Of a DNA stretch of 34,991 nt, positions 24,044-31,587 are shown one piece after another. The stretch comes from a virus, in IMG/VR virus record IMGVR_UViG_3300024520_000261, positions 1 to 34,991 of that record, one strand, 5' to 3'. The translations under genes were made by a program, and so were the position numbers. The notes beneath the pieces were generated by a model that did not search any database, was not told the origin of the DNA, and saw only the letters and a program-made list of their open reading frames with translations. Positions within the stretch are counted from its first letter, which is position 1. Every line of letters starts with the position of its first letter.

Positions 24044-24907
24044 CTAAACTACGTTTATATCGTACAGAATTGAAGTCAATCCTGCTGGTGCGTTTAGACC
24101 ATAGTCAAGTCGTGAAATAATACCTGTTCCAGACTGTTGTGCTGGGTCAGCAGTTACTACGATTTGTCCGTAAGTAGTCTTTAGAATACCTACTTGGTAA
24201 ACCTTTTTAACTCCAGCGAACACGTGGTTTGCTGTGTGTGAGTTAGAAACGTAATGGTCAGCTCCTAATAGGTGGTAACCGAAGTCAATACCTGTCTTAA
24301 GTGCTGAGTCAGCTAGGTTGAAACCGTTAGCTTGTGCAAATTGCTCAAGTGCTTCAAAGTCTGCTGGTCTCCAAACGAAGAATAGACCATTTCTATTCAT
24401 AAGGTCTGTACCATTTGCTACGTTCACGATTCTTCGTACACCTCGTACGATGTCATCGATATTAGTTGCTGATACTGTAAATTGTGTAGTGTTTCCTGAA
24501 GTAACTACTCCAGAAACATCTCCAACATCTGTCCATGTAGCGTGGTCTGCAAGAACTGCAGCTTCTACTGTTTCGTTGATTATGTCTGCCTGACGACCAG
24601 CCAATTCCATCTGATTAACATAAGTAATTTGTGCCATATCTGCTCGGTCTACGAACACTGGTACCATTCTCTTGTTGTTAACTGTAATTGTGTCGTTAGT
24701 AAGAGCAAAATCAGAGAAACCGTACGCTGTTCCACGAGTTCCAGTTTGTGCTGTGAACTCAGTAGACATGTAAGGAGCATTGATGATGTAGTTATCTGAG
24801 TAGATAACATCACATACTTCCTTCCAGTTTGTTGGCTTATCCAGTCGTTCTTGAAGAGTTGTAAGCCAATCTTCTTTATGAACTCCTGTATTAAATGTGT
24901 TTGCCAT
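24044..24907 (-). CDS. Major capsid protein, probable HK97 fold
   Basis: 287 residues. No membrane segment, high Asn/Thr/Val/Ala content, moderate length, and a position directly after the scaffold gene. N-terminal arm to about residue 50, then TGTRGTAYGFSDFAL and KRMVPVFVDRADMAQITYVNQMELAG style helix (helix quoted in part: RADMAQITYVNQMELAG), as in the E-loop/spine-helix layout of HK97-like capsid proteins, then AAVLADHATWTDVG and a central beta-rich A-domain. No cleavage site is obvious. Assembled on the separate scaffold below. Confidence 0.8.
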   Translation of the reverse strand: MANTFNTGVHKEDWLTTLQERLDKPTNWKEVCDVIYSDNYIINAPYMSTEFTAQTGTRGTAYGFSDFALTNDTITVNNKRMVPVFVDRADMAQITYVNQMELAGRQADIINETVEAAVLADHATWTDVGDVSGVVTSGNTTQFTVSATNIDDIVRGVRRIVNVANGTDLMNRNGLFFVWRPADFEALEQFAQANGFNLADSALKTGIDFGYHLLGADHYVSNSHTANHVFAGVKKVYQVGILKTTYGQIVVTADPAQQSGTGIISRLDYGLNAPAGLTSILYDINVV

Positions 24908-24945
24908 ATTAATACTGATTAAATCTTAATAATCAGTCATTAGGT

Positions 24946-25554
24946 CTATGCTCCTTGGGCTGTGTCAACGATACCTTGCGATGCGAACTTCTCTTTGTTT
25001 TTTTCAATAGTAGTTCGTCGGCGAACAACTTCTCGTCTAAGTTCAGTGTTTTCAGGGGTATTTTCAGGTAGTTCACCTCTATTTATCCAGTGTTCTACTT
25101 CTGTTCCCGCTGCCTTCTTAGCTCCTCTAGTCCCTGATGGGGTAGCTGCTTCGTTGGCTGCTTTGTCCCTTCTGTCCTGTAACTCTGATTTGAAGTACCC
25201 GTTCTCTAGCAAAGTGTCCATTTCCATTCCACTTTCTTGCATTTGGTCGTGTACAAAATCAAACTCTGCTGACTCTATACCTTCGCCCTTCAAGTAAGCT
25301 TTTTGCCCATAGTCTAGTCCTTCTGACTGTTTTGTTTCTTCTTTTTGTAATTTAGGCTCTGGCTTATTTGCTTTCTTTGCTTCCCTCTTTTGTCTTGAAA
25401 GATTCGCAATTTGTTCATCTTTGGCTGCTAACTCTGCTCTCAGAGTATCAACTTCTGATGTGTCGGCTACAACTTCTTCTGCAGCCTCGCCTTCACCTAG
25501 TTCGTTTTCTTCAAGTTGAACATCTTGCAAATCATTTTGTTGAATTTCATCCAT
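24946..25554 (-). CDS. Capsid scaffolding protein
   Basis: 202 residues, Glu/Gln/Lys/Ala-rich and helical. Acidic N-terminus, a coiled coil at about 36-62 (VDTLRAELAAKDEQIANLSR), a Lys-rich linker, and a basic C-terminus (LRREVVRRRTTIEKNKEKFA) that would bind the capsid shell. This charge layout and the location immediately before the major capsid gene are diagnostic for phage scaffold proteins. Confidence 0.8.
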   Translation of the reverse strand: MDEIQQNDLQDVQLEENELGEGEAAEEVVADTSEVDTLRAELAAKDEQIANLSRQKREAKKANKPEPKLQKEETKQSEGLDYGQKAYLKGEGIESAEFDFVHDQMQESGMEMDTLLENGYFKSELQDRRDKAANEAATPSGTRGAKKAAGTEVEHWINRGELPENTPENTELRREVVRRRTTIEKNKEKFASQGIVDTAQGA

Positions 25555-25638
25555 AGATTTATGATAACTATTAATACTTTTTAAGGATAAAGTAGAACCT
25601 TGAGCATTTTTTAACGAGAATGATAACTCATACTTTAA

Positions 25639-26190
25639 CTAGTCAGCCACTTGCCATGGTGCTACGAGCATCATGATGTCTGTGTTTGCTTTCTTGATGA
25701 AAGTAAGTGTTGCTCCTTCCAATAGGTTAGATACAACTGTTCCTCCTTCCATTTCCTGTAGGTCAACTCCTGTTCCTGCTGCAAATGTAATTGCGTTAGC
25801 AGTTGTTGATGAGTTGTAGAATGTCTGTGTAAACATTTCGCCAACTTTCATACCACTGAATGGTGCTGATGTTGATGCCATTGTAGTAAGTGTAAGTGTT
25901 GGTCGTCCATTGTTCCATGTAATCAATGAGTTCTTCTTACGAAGTTCTGTTGCTGTAAGAACGTATGTTGTTGCTGTTGATGTTGTTGCATACCTTGAAC
26001 TTGCATCTCCACCGATTGTAAAGTTAGCGAAGAAGTTTTGTGTATTAGTATGGTCTGGTCCTACACTTGCTCCTACTCTTCCGTCATCTCCCTTCGGTCC
26101 TCTTGGTCCCATATCTCCACCGAAGAAAGATAACCCTGAAAGTAATAGTGCTACGATAACTGCTCCTGTAATTAAATTGTCCTTAGTCAT
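25639..26190 (-). CDS. Membrane-anchored or decoration protein with a collagen-like stem
   Basis: 183 residues. A hydrophobic N-terminal helix (LITGAVIVALLLSGLSFFGG, about 6-25) is followed by a collagen-type GPRGPKGDDG and a Thr/Ser-rich beta C-terminal domain (about 45-183). Architecture is an anchor, a trimeric stem, then a beta head. It lies in the head-gene part of the operon, between scaffold and portal, so it may be a capsid spike or be displayed from the cell membrane; the family is not recognised. Confidence 0.6.
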   Translation of the reverse strand: MTKDNLITGAVIVALLLSGLSFFGGDMGPRGPKGDDGRVGASVGPDHTNTQNFFANFTIGGDASSRYATTSTATTYVLTATELRKKNSLITWNNGRPTLTLTTMASTSAPFSGMKVGEMFTQTFYNSSTTANAITFAAGTGVDLQEMEGGTVVSNLLEGATLTFIKKANTDIMMLVAPWQVAD

Positions 26191-26209
26191 AATTTTATAT
26201 TATTGGTTA

Positions 26210-26341
26210 TTAATTCTTCTTCGACCTCTTTAGTAAACTCCCTTCTGTTTTTGCAGCCTTCTTTTCCTTCTTCTCCTCTCTCTGCGAACCTCCGTAAAGC
26301 TTATCCGCTAGGCTCGTCATCTTAATATCTCGTAGTGACAT
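26210..26341 (-). CDS. Small basic protein, 43 residues
   Basis: The frame begins MSLRDIKMTSLADKLYGGSQ and ends in a strongly basic tail of Lys and Arg (about 18 basic and 5 acidic residues). It fills the gap between two structural genes, preceded by the same A/T-rich leader as its neighbours (ATAGAATTATG). A Lys-rich tail suggests binding to nucleic acid or acidic protein, such as the scaffold. Not recognised. Confidence 0.6.
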   Translation of the reverse strand: MSLRDIKMTSLADKLYGGSQREEKKEKKAAKTEGSLLKRSKKN

Positions 26342-26363
26342 AATTCTATTGGTTATTTAATAA

Positions 26364-26747
26364 TTACCTTGTTTCTGTTGCCGTTACTTGTTGTGTTGCA
26401 TAACTGTAGATTTTTACATCTCCACAACCATACAATGCTCCATCAAATACTGCTGTTGAACTTGCTGCTACCTCCATACCTTTTGTTGCAGATGGTGTAC
26501 CACCTCCTATTGTTACCTTAAGAACACCTCCCTGTGGAGATAGTATCCTTGAAGCACAGTTAGCACTTGCTGGAATAACTGTTGTTACTCCTGTTGCTGT
26601 AACTGACAATGAAGATGAAGTAGCTACTGTTGATGCTAGTCCTGATGGTGCAGAACCTAAGTTTGTTGACCCAGTTAGCATCATTGCTCCTGCTACACCT
26701 AACAAAAGAACTATTCCAACTGTCATTACTTTTCTATAAGTTTCCAT
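26364..26747 (-). CDS. N-terminally anchored beta-domain protein
   Basis: 127 residues. A hydrophobic helix at about 7-25 (VMTVGIVLLLGVAGAMMLTG), then a Ser/Thr/Gly/Val-rich beta domain with two cysteines, Cys64 and Cys108 by count, that could form a disulphide if exported. The design repeats that of the collagen-stem protein at 25639-26190: anchor then beta head. It may be a head decoration or surface protein. Confidence 0.6.
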   Translation of the reverse strand: METYRKVMTVGIVLLLGVAGAMMLTGSTNLGSAPSGLASTVATSSSLSVTATGVTTVIPASANCASRILSPQGGVLKVTIGGGTPSATKGMEVAASSTAVFDGALYGCGDVKIYSYATQQVTATETR

Positions 26748-26748
26748 A

Positions 26749-27081
26749 TTATTTACCTTTGTTTACTACCTCTTTATTTTCGACCTTGACTGGTTTACAT
26801 TTCTCCAACTCTCCAAAACCTGTTTCTATCATTCCAACTGCATCAATCATGGAACGAGCCAATGCACCCATGTGCCTATCATCGTTCATCATTACTTGCT
26901 GTTGTGAGAGTTTGCCTAATACAAAGTTCTTTAGTGGGTCATGAGGTTTCCCAGCTTCCATCGTTCCGTCAAAATATACTCCACTAAGTATTACCTTCTT
27001 AACTGCTTCTCTCATTATATTGTCCTCCAGAAACAACTCTACTTTCTGTACCTCAATCTCTGATAAATAATCTAATGCCAT
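26749..27081 (-). CDS. Small helical head-gene-cluster protein
   Basis: 110 residues. Opens MALDYLSEIEVQKVELFLED, then MREAVKKVILSGVYFDGTM and a second amphipathic helix, with a basic Lys-rich tail. Similar small proteins lie between portal and scaffold in other phages, and it may be a head-completion or assembly factor. No enzymatic motif is visible. One base separates it from each neighbour. Confidence 0.65.
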   Translation of the reverse strand: MALDYLSEIEVQKVELFLEDNIMREAVKKVILSGVYFDGTMEAGKPHDPLKNFVLGKLSQQQVMMNDDRHMGALARSMIDAVGMIETGFGELEKCKPVKVENKEVVNKGK

Positions 27082-27082
27082 T

Positions 27083-28909
27083 TTATTGTAAGTTAGTTGT
27101 TAATGCTTGTGCTTGTGCTTGTTCAGGCTGTGCCTGAGGTTGTTGAGGTTGTTGAGGTGCTTGTGCTACTGACTCTGTCAATCCTGCATACATAATTGGT
27201 GACAGTCCACTTGATTCTAACATTGTATTGAATGTTTTTGCCATACCTGGAATCTGCATAGTCTGTTGGAATCCTTGAGGATTTGCAATTATCTGTCTGA
27301 AGATGTTTGTCATCTTGTCTGTAAGTAATGAAAGGTCTTTTGAAGCTCCCGCAATATCTACCTTCACCCTAAGTGGTCGTTTCTTGAATTCATCCTTTAG
27401 GATTTCAATGAACTTCTTGTTTCCTTTATCAACGAACTCTTGTCTAACCAGTTGTTTGTAACCTTCTATCTCCTCATCTGTAACTAATTCACCATTAAGC
27501 ATCTTATCAAAAGCGAATCTCTTTGCCTTATTTTTAACTAAAGCATCCGATACGAACTTCATTTCATCTGTGGATAACTCTGAAAGGAATGTGGCTCCCT
27601 GTGTAATCTTTCCTTGAATATAAGGAAGAATCCATTGTTGGTGTATGTCCTCTAAAAATCGTGCATACTTTTCCTTTCTATACTCATGAATTCCCTTACC
27701 CTGTTCTATCTGGGTTACTACTGACCTAAATGGTGTTCCAGATGGTGCTTCTTTACCTAATAGTGGGTCCTGAGCTGAACCCATGGTCTGTGCGTGTTGC
27801 TCCCATTGTTGGGCTGACTGCTGGAACAACTGCATATTACGAGGAAATGTGTCTACTTGTCCAAGGTCTTCACCTTCGTTAAGCTCTACAATCTGCAAGT
27901 TATCCATGTTCTTTAGTCCATTTGGATATCTTGATTTCAAATCTGCACCTACTGATTTTAATATAGTCTTACTGGCACTATCCAACATGTCATTCATACG
28001 AATAACATCTAAGTTAGTCCAAATCTGGTCTTCAAATAGTTCTTCTGCACCTCCCCAACCACAAGCACGACTATAAATCTTATCTCTAAGTAAGAACATG
28101 AATGGTGACTCTTTTTCCTCTTTCCTGTACAGAATCATTGAACGTCGTTGGCTCTTTTCATCTGTATAGAAAGCTACAATCTGTATTTGTTGTACGTGTT
28201 GAGTATCAGTATTGTCATCGTACTCATCAGTTATGAATGATTTAGGCAAAACACCGTGAACTTCATAGATTTCTATGTAAGCTCCTGGTGTTGAAATCTC
28301 TACGTTAGTCGCTTCATCAATTACCTTACTCGGTTCTGACTTTGCTATAACTTCATCAATCGTTGCTGTTGCACCATTTGAGGGGTTACCCCAACCAACC
28401 TTCTCCATGTCTTTTAGTTCTGCTGGATTATAATGATGTTTAATTCCTATCGGTCCACTCTCTACGTTAGTCTGGTCACAGAAAGCAATTGACTGTAAAT
28501 CTACAACATCTGGTTTTGCTCCCTTCATCTTCTTGGCAATACCTAGTCCATAGTCAATCATTGACTCCTTAATCTCGTCAAAGAATGTATCTAAAGTGTT
28601 ATCTACTGCAAATACATCCTCATAGTATTTCTTTACTAAAAATGACAGATGATATGCTTGTGGGTCATCTACGTAAATGTTTACCTCCTTCACGTCAATA
28701 TCCAATGCCCTGTATTGTAGGTTTAAAATCGGCTTTGTTATGTTCTTAACAGGTGTGTTCTCGTCATTTCCTCCCAGCAACCTTCCATGTTTATAATAAA
28801 AAGAAGTCTTAACATGTTCTGGCATATTCCATTGCCAACCATTTATATCAATCGGTTGCTGATAGGAATTCTCTTGTTCCACAATGTAATCGTGTATGTT
28901 TTGTTTCAT
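27083..28909 (-). CDS. Portal protein
   Basis: 608 residues. Forms the dodecameric vertex through which DNA is packaged. Evidence: size, position directly after terminase genes and before scaffold and capsid, an N-terminal helical wing (QYRALDIDVKEVNIYVDDPQ in part), KESMIDYGLGIAKKMKG, DLQSIAFCDQTNVESGPIGI, the long clip/stem helices (DVIRMNDMLDSASKTILKSV), and a Gln/Pro/Ala-rich disordered C-terminus (PQQPQQPQAQPEQAQAQ). Its ATG overlaps the stop of the upstream 51-codon gene (ATGA). Confidence 0.85.
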   Translation of the reverse strand: MKQNIHDYIVEQENSYQQPIDINGWQWNMPEHVKTSFYYKHGRLLGGNDENTPVKNITKPILNLQYRALDIDVKEVNIYVDDPQAYHLSFLVKKYYEDVFAVDNTLDTFFDEIKESMIDYGLGIAKKMKGAKPDVVDLQSIAFCDQTNVESGPIGIKHHYNPAELKDMEKVGWGNPSNGATATIDEVIAKSEPSKVIDEATNVEISTPGAYIEIYEVHGVLPKSFITDEYDDNTDTQHVQQIQIVAFYTDEKSQRRSMILYRKEEKESPFMFLLRDKIYSRACGWGGAEELFEDQIWTNLDVIRMNDMLDSASKTILKSVGADLKSRYPNGLKNMDNLQIVELNEGEDLGQVDTFPRNMQLFQQSAQQWEQHAQTMGSAQDPLLGKEAPSGTPFRSVVTQIEQGKGIHEYRKEKYARFLEDIHQQWILPYIQGKITQGATFLSELSTDEMKFVSDALVKNKAKRFAFDKMLNGELVTDEEIEGYKQLVRQEFVDKGNKKFIEILKDEFKKRPLRVKVDIAGASKDLSLLTDKMTNIFRQIIANPQGFQQTMQIPGMAKTFNTMLESSGLSPIMYAGLTESVAQAPQQPQQPQAQPEQAQAQALTTNLQ

Positions 28910-29061
28910 ATAAGTTTGTGAGTTACTCCCATGAATTTATTGCTGTTAAAACTAAGTCCGTTTGCTTTAGCAAAAGACTTTAACTCCTCCATTTGTTTAA
29001 CTGACCAAGTAAATTCAGTCTTTCCTTCTCTTTTACCTTCTCTAATTAAATCATCAATCAT
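28906..29061 (-). CDS. 51-residue gene wedged between portal and upstream gene
   Basis: A frame beginning MIDDLIREGKREGKTEF and ending MGVTHKLI. Its ATG overlaps the TGA of the upstream gene (ATGA, 29058-29061), and its own TGA overlaps the portal ATG (ATGA, 28906-28909). Two exact stop/start overlaps make it a genuine, translationally coupled gene although it is short. It is mixed-charge and helical, with no recognised family. It is possibly a portal assembly or packaging accessory. Confidence 0.8.
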   Translation of the reverse strand: MIDDLIREGKREGKTEFTWSVKQMEELKSFAKANGLSFNSNKFMGVTHKLI

Positions 29062-29324
29062 ATAAGAGTTTTAAGCCGTTTTATGAATAATGCTTGTTCT
29101 AGTGGTTTTTCAAATAGACGTTGTGTTTTAATAGGTACCATTTTAAAAGGTATACGGCTTACCTTTTCACCTCGTGAAACTTCAATGGAACCTACTCCCA
29201 TGTAGCTCTTAGGTTTAATCTTCTTTATTGCTTCCTCAAGAGTATTTCCAGAAGAATTATAAACTTCCTTTCCTATGCTCCACTTCACTTTATAATTGGG
29301 TTGTTTAGGCTGTTTTACTGTCAT
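29058..29324 (-). CDS. Small basic protein of unknown function
   Basis: 88 residues, Lys-rich, predicted beta-alpha mix (YKVKWSIGKEVYNSSGNTLE; GSIEVSRGEKVSRIPFK). It lies between terminase large subunit and portal. The charge suggests nucleic-acid contact. No family recognised. TTGACA on the minus strand (29358-29353) lies 29-34 bases upstream of its ATG at 29324, but without a properly spaced -10. Confidence 0.6.
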   Translation of the reverse strand: MTVKQPKQPNYKVKWSIGKEVYNSSGNTLEEAIKKIKPKSYMGVGSIEVSRGEKVSRIPFKMVPIKTQRLFEKPLEQALFIKRLKTLI

Positions 29325-29375
29325 AGATTTTTGTTAAGTATATCATGGTTTATGTCAATCGGTGCCTGTGGACAA

Positions 29376-30572
29376 CTATCTTCCTCTATTCTGTGCCTTT
29401 CTGTTCTTTATAAAGTCTGGTAAGTTTATCACCATCTCCTTCTTCCTTATCACAGGTACAAGTGAGTTCATCGCATATCGGACTGCGTCCATAAGGTGGT
29501 CCTTTCCGCCTTCTGGTTTGTTTAATTGCTTCCCGTTCTTATCTACATCCCACATATAATTCCTATATTCCTTAATGAGATTGACTGAACTCTTTGTCAC
29601 AAACACTTTCTGGTCCTGTACCCCCATAATTCCATGACGTATGGAGTCTGCTCCCTTCTTACATGGTAAGACGTTAATCCCATACAATCTGACTTCCGCT
29701 ATACTCTTTGGCTCTGCAGAGTCCGCTATAACAAGTGCTTTATCCATATTCTTCAGCATATTAGCCATCTCCCTGTTACTCATCTCTAACTGGTACGACA
29801 CCTCATCCAGAATATATCCTCCGTTCCAGTAGTATATTGCCACTACTGCGGCTGGGTCTGGATTCCATCCGAAGTCTACCCCATACCTTTCCAGCCTTGC
29901 TTCGTGGGGAAGTTCGTCTATAATCTCCCAATCCGTATATATTCTTCCTTCCAGTCCGTCTCCCAGCTCTCCCTGACCATACACCTTCCACCACTCTGGT
30001 CTGTTCTTCCTCTTCTCTATCGTACTCACTATCTGTGGGTCCAATGCTTCGTTATCCTTATATGTGAGGATAATGAACTCAACATCGTCTCTGTCTAATA
30101 CGTACTCATGTACCCAGAATTGCGCTGTCGGGTTATAGTCAAGTATTATTAAGTCTTTAGTACGGACTTCTAACTGTTCAAACGTTTCAAAAGGATTGTT
30201 ATTCGCTTCGTTCATAAACAACCTGTCTCTTCTCGGTCCTCTAACTTTATGTGGCTGGTCCAGAGAGAAAAACTCTATACGACTTCCTGTTTCAAAGGTA
30301 TATGTAGCCTCAGTCTTATTCCATGCGTCTGGATTGTAATACCCCTGTGTCTGCATAATGTCAAGGAAGTCTTTCATCGCACCCCTTTTCAGGTGTGGAT
30401 AAGACTCTGACGTTATACTCGTCAGAGTAGGAGTTTTATCTCTCTGTGCCATGTCAATCAGGACTTGTATAGTCCCAATGGTTTTACCTGCCGAAGTACC
30501 ACCCTGAATCACCCAGAGTCGTTTACTTAGCTGATGTATCTTTTTTGTCGCTGTTGTTATTGTATAAGGCAT
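29376..30572 (-). CDS. terL: Terminase large subunit
   Basis: 398 residues. DNA-packaging motor with ATPase and nuclease. ATPase: Walker A GGTSAGKT at 24-31, Walker B-type RLFMNEA with catalytic Glu122, coupling motif LDYNP at 144-148. Nuclease, RNase H-like: Asp233 in GVDFGWNPDP, Asp284 in VIADSAEP, and Asp358 and Asp362 in KDHLMDAV. All expected acidic residues are present. Length is short for the family but both domains are complete. It overlaps the small subunit gene by 50 bp; the Walker A so close to the start shows the chosen ATG is right. Confidence 0.95.
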   Translation of the reverse strand: MPYTITTATKKIHQLSKRLWVIQGGTSAGKTIGTIQVLIDMAQRDKTPTLTSITSESYPHLKRGAMKDFLDIMQTQGYYNPDAWNKTEATYTFETGSRIEFFSLDQPHKVRGPRRDRLFMNEANNNPFETFEQLEVRTKDLIILDYNPTAQFWVHEYVLDRDDVEFIILTYKDNEALDPQIVSTIEKRKNRPEWWKVYGQGELGDGLEGRIYTDWEIIDELPHEARLERYGVDFGWNPDPAAVVAIYYWNGGYILDEVSYQLEMSNREMANMLKNMDKALVIADSAEPKSIAEVRLYGINVLPCKKGADSIRHGIMGVQDQKVFVTKSSVNLIKEYRNYMWDVDKNGKQLNKPEGGKDHLMDAVRYAMNSLVPVIRKKEMVINLPDFIKNRKAQNRGR

Positions 30573-30891
30573 CTAATAGTGGCTTAGGCGTTGTTACTTC
30601 TATCGTAGAATTGTCCCCAAACTCCTTTTTCTTCTTCCGTTTCAGATAGTCCATAGCGTTGCTATAACTCTCTGTCATCTTCTCATTAACGGTGTTTCTA
30701 GCCTTAAGTACAGGCGTATTTCTCAATTCCTGTATCCTGTCGGAAAACTTCTTATCCTCTGCCATCCATGCATATATACTATCAGGATGTACACCGCCAT
30801 ATAGAGCCATTTCAGCTATCGTTCCATCCAATGCTGCAACCTCTTCTATTTTCCGTATAACTTCAGGAGTTTTTTTTGTTGGTCTTGCCAT
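30523..30891 (-). CDS. terS: Terminase small subunit
   Basis: 122 residues. N-terminal helix-turn-helix region (KTPEVIRKIEEVAALDGTIA in part, then GGVHPDSIYAWMAED) for recognising the packaging site, a central helical oligomerisation segment, and a basic region KRKKKKEFG. Together with its position before terL this identifies it as the DNA-recognition subunit. First gene of the late operon. The leader is about 107 nt from the likely promoter. Confidence 0.8.
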   Translation of the reverse strand: MARPTKKTPEVIRKIEEVAALDGTIAEMALYGGVHPDSIYAWMAEDKKFSDRIQELRNTPVLKARNTVNEKMTESYSNAMDYLKRKKKKEFGDNSTIEVTTPKPLLDALYNNNSDKKDTSAK

Positions 30892-31005
30892 ATTACTTAT
30901 GATTAGTTGTTAAGAATTACCATATATGTCACAAACAATTAGGAAGGTGTTAAGCTTCGTGGCTTGTTTTCTTCCCTGTACACATAAGTGGTTTTAATTA
31001 CTATA

Positions 31006-31035
31006 ATAATAGTACCAATTGCGCTGTTGTGTCAA
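31006..31035 (-). promoter_or_regulatory. Sigma70-type promoter for the late operon
   Basis: On the minus strand TTGACA (31035-31030) is followed after 18 bp by TATTAT (31011-31006), one mismatch from TATAAT. Transcription would start near 30999 and reach terS at 30891. It is the best minus-strand promoter found upstream of the 26-kb late operon. Confidence 0.6.
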
Positions 31036-31071
31036 GTTCCATTGAAGTGGATATGTTCCTTTTTAGTAAAG

Positions 31072-31100
31072 TTGACGTCCTAGAAAATCTCAATTATAAC
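31072..31100 (+). promoter_or_regulatory. Plus-strand promoter upstream of the RNA candidate
   Basis: TTGACG (31072-31077), 17-bp spacer, TATAAC (31095-31100): one mismatch in each hexamer. Predicted start near 31107. A transcript from here would include the full stem 31132-31139/31170-31177. Confidence 0.5.
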
Positions 31101-31111
31101 AATAAATCTGC

Positions 31112-31140
31112 TTGACAGTATTGACACCTAGCCTTACAAT
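31112..31140 (+). promoter_or_regulatory. Near-consensus plus-strand promoter of the RNA candidate
   Basis: TTGACA (31112-31117) with an exact 17-bp spacer to TACAAT (31135-31140), one mismatch from consensus. The predicted start is near 31147. A second TTGACA sits at 31121-31126. It is exactly 40 bp downstream of the previous promoter and points at the terminator 31227-31250 with no open frame between. Confidence 0.6.
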
Positions 31141-31146
31141 ATCAGT

Positions 31147-31250
31147 ATCGCAGACCTGTGATACTTCTCTTGTAAGGTGGCTACTGTGGCATAGTTCAAC
31201 GCACAACATAGCCCTTAAATCAAAAAAACCGCATTTCTGCGGTTATTTTT
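31147..31250 (+). ncRNA. Probable small regulatory RNA, about 104 nt
   Basis: Bounded by a near-consensus promoter and a strong terminator, and without any ATG-initiated frame. Predicted hairpins: AGTATCGCA (31144-31152) with TGTGATACT (31157-31165), which keeps one G-U pair; GGCTA (31179-31183) with TAGCC (31209-31213) plus TGTG/CACA inside; and the terminator stem. The first hairpin is the inner part of a longer structure with arms CCTTACAA (31132-31139) and TTGTAAGG (31170-31177), available only to transcripts from the upstream promoter. The two starts may therefore give two folds. Target and function are unknown. The region could instead be a DNA-level site such as a packaging site. Confidence 0.5.
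31227..31250. terminator. Bidirectional terminator
   Basis: AACCGCA (31227-31233) pairs perfectly with TGCGGTT (31238-31244) around a 4-nt loop, flanked by A-run and T-run. It can end the plus-strand RNA from 31147 and the minus-strand gene ending at 31271. Confidence 0.85.
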
Positions 31251-31270
31251 TTACTTTATTTCCTGATAAT

Positions 31271-31534
31271 TTATTTTTTGGATAAACTATCCCTTGCTTT
31301 GTCAAACTCTTCACCCCCTGTTTTTATTTTAATAATAGGAAAAGTTTTTTCTTCTTGTACTTTCTTTTTCACATTCATTGTTTTTCTTTCAAGAATAATG
31401 TCATCAACAACTAACCTATCTTCACCATTAAACACCTGTATTACATTTGCCCTAGCCTTTCTATATCTAATAGTTGCATATATTTCATTTAATCTTGCAT
31501 TTCTAAACTCTGTTACTATTTTATTTTTATCCAT
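31271..31534 (-). CDS. Isolated 87-residue protein with a leaderless-type promoter
   Basis: 87 residues from the ATG at 31534; an upstream ATG at 31588 exists but would lie inside the promoter. Basic protein (MDKNKIVTEFRNARLNEIYA start; Lys-rich middle MNVKKKVQEEK), mixed alpha-beta, no recognised domain. It is transcribed alone against the flow of the early genes, from a promoter back to back with the small-gene array promoter. Single-gene units in such a position often encode regulators, but no helix-turn-helix is visible here. Confidence 0.65.
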   Translation of the reverse strand: MDKNKIVTEFRNARLNEIYATIRYRKARANVIQVFNGEDRLVVDDIILERKTMNVKKKVQEEKTFPIIKIKTGGEEFDKARDSLSKK

Positions 31535-31540
31535 ACGACA

Positions 31541-31569
31541 AGTATACACTATATGAACGATAGTGTCTA
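31541..31569 (-). promoter_or_regulatory. Sigma70-type promoter giving an apparently leaderless mRNA
   Basis: Minus strand: TAGACA (31569-31564), 17-bp spacer, TATACT (31546-31541). The predicted start is 31534, the A of the ATG, so the message would have no 5' leader. Five of six bases match in each hexamer. Confidence 0.6.
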
Positions 31570-31578
31570 ATAGTTTAC

Positions 31579-31587
31579 TTATCCACA
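31579..31587 (+). promoter_or_regulatory. Perfect DnaA box between divergent promoters
   Basis: TTATCCACA at 31579-31587, ten bases beyond the -35 of the minus-strand promoter and 17 bases before the -35 of the plus-strand promoter. DnaA or a phage homologue bound here could affect both. Confidence 0.5.

Larger units (their letters stand above)
30892..31270. other. Late-operon control region
   Basis: Intergenic stretch of about 379 bp. It holds a minus-strand promoter for the late operon (31006-31035), a 107-nt late leader with a six-codon ATG frame near 30930, two plus-strand promoters (31072-31100 and 31112-31140), a structured transcript region and a strong terminator (31227-31250). Given its place beside terS it may also contain the packaging initiation site. 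No protein-coding frame of plausible length is present. Confidence 0.65.

Noticed and set aside
25555-25638. Tiny frames of 6 and 8 codons upstream of the scaffold gene
   Set aside because: Too short and without conserved leader; only an 84-bp gap.
29353-29358. Internal minus-strand promoter upstream of the 88-residue gene
   Set aside because: TTGACA is present but the only -10-like hexamer (TATACT) is 10 bp away, too close.
31129-31215. Possible tRNA (TTCAA loop-like sequence near 31195)
   Set aside because: No 7-bp acceptor stem, no 5-bp T-stem around it, and no anticodon arm could be built.
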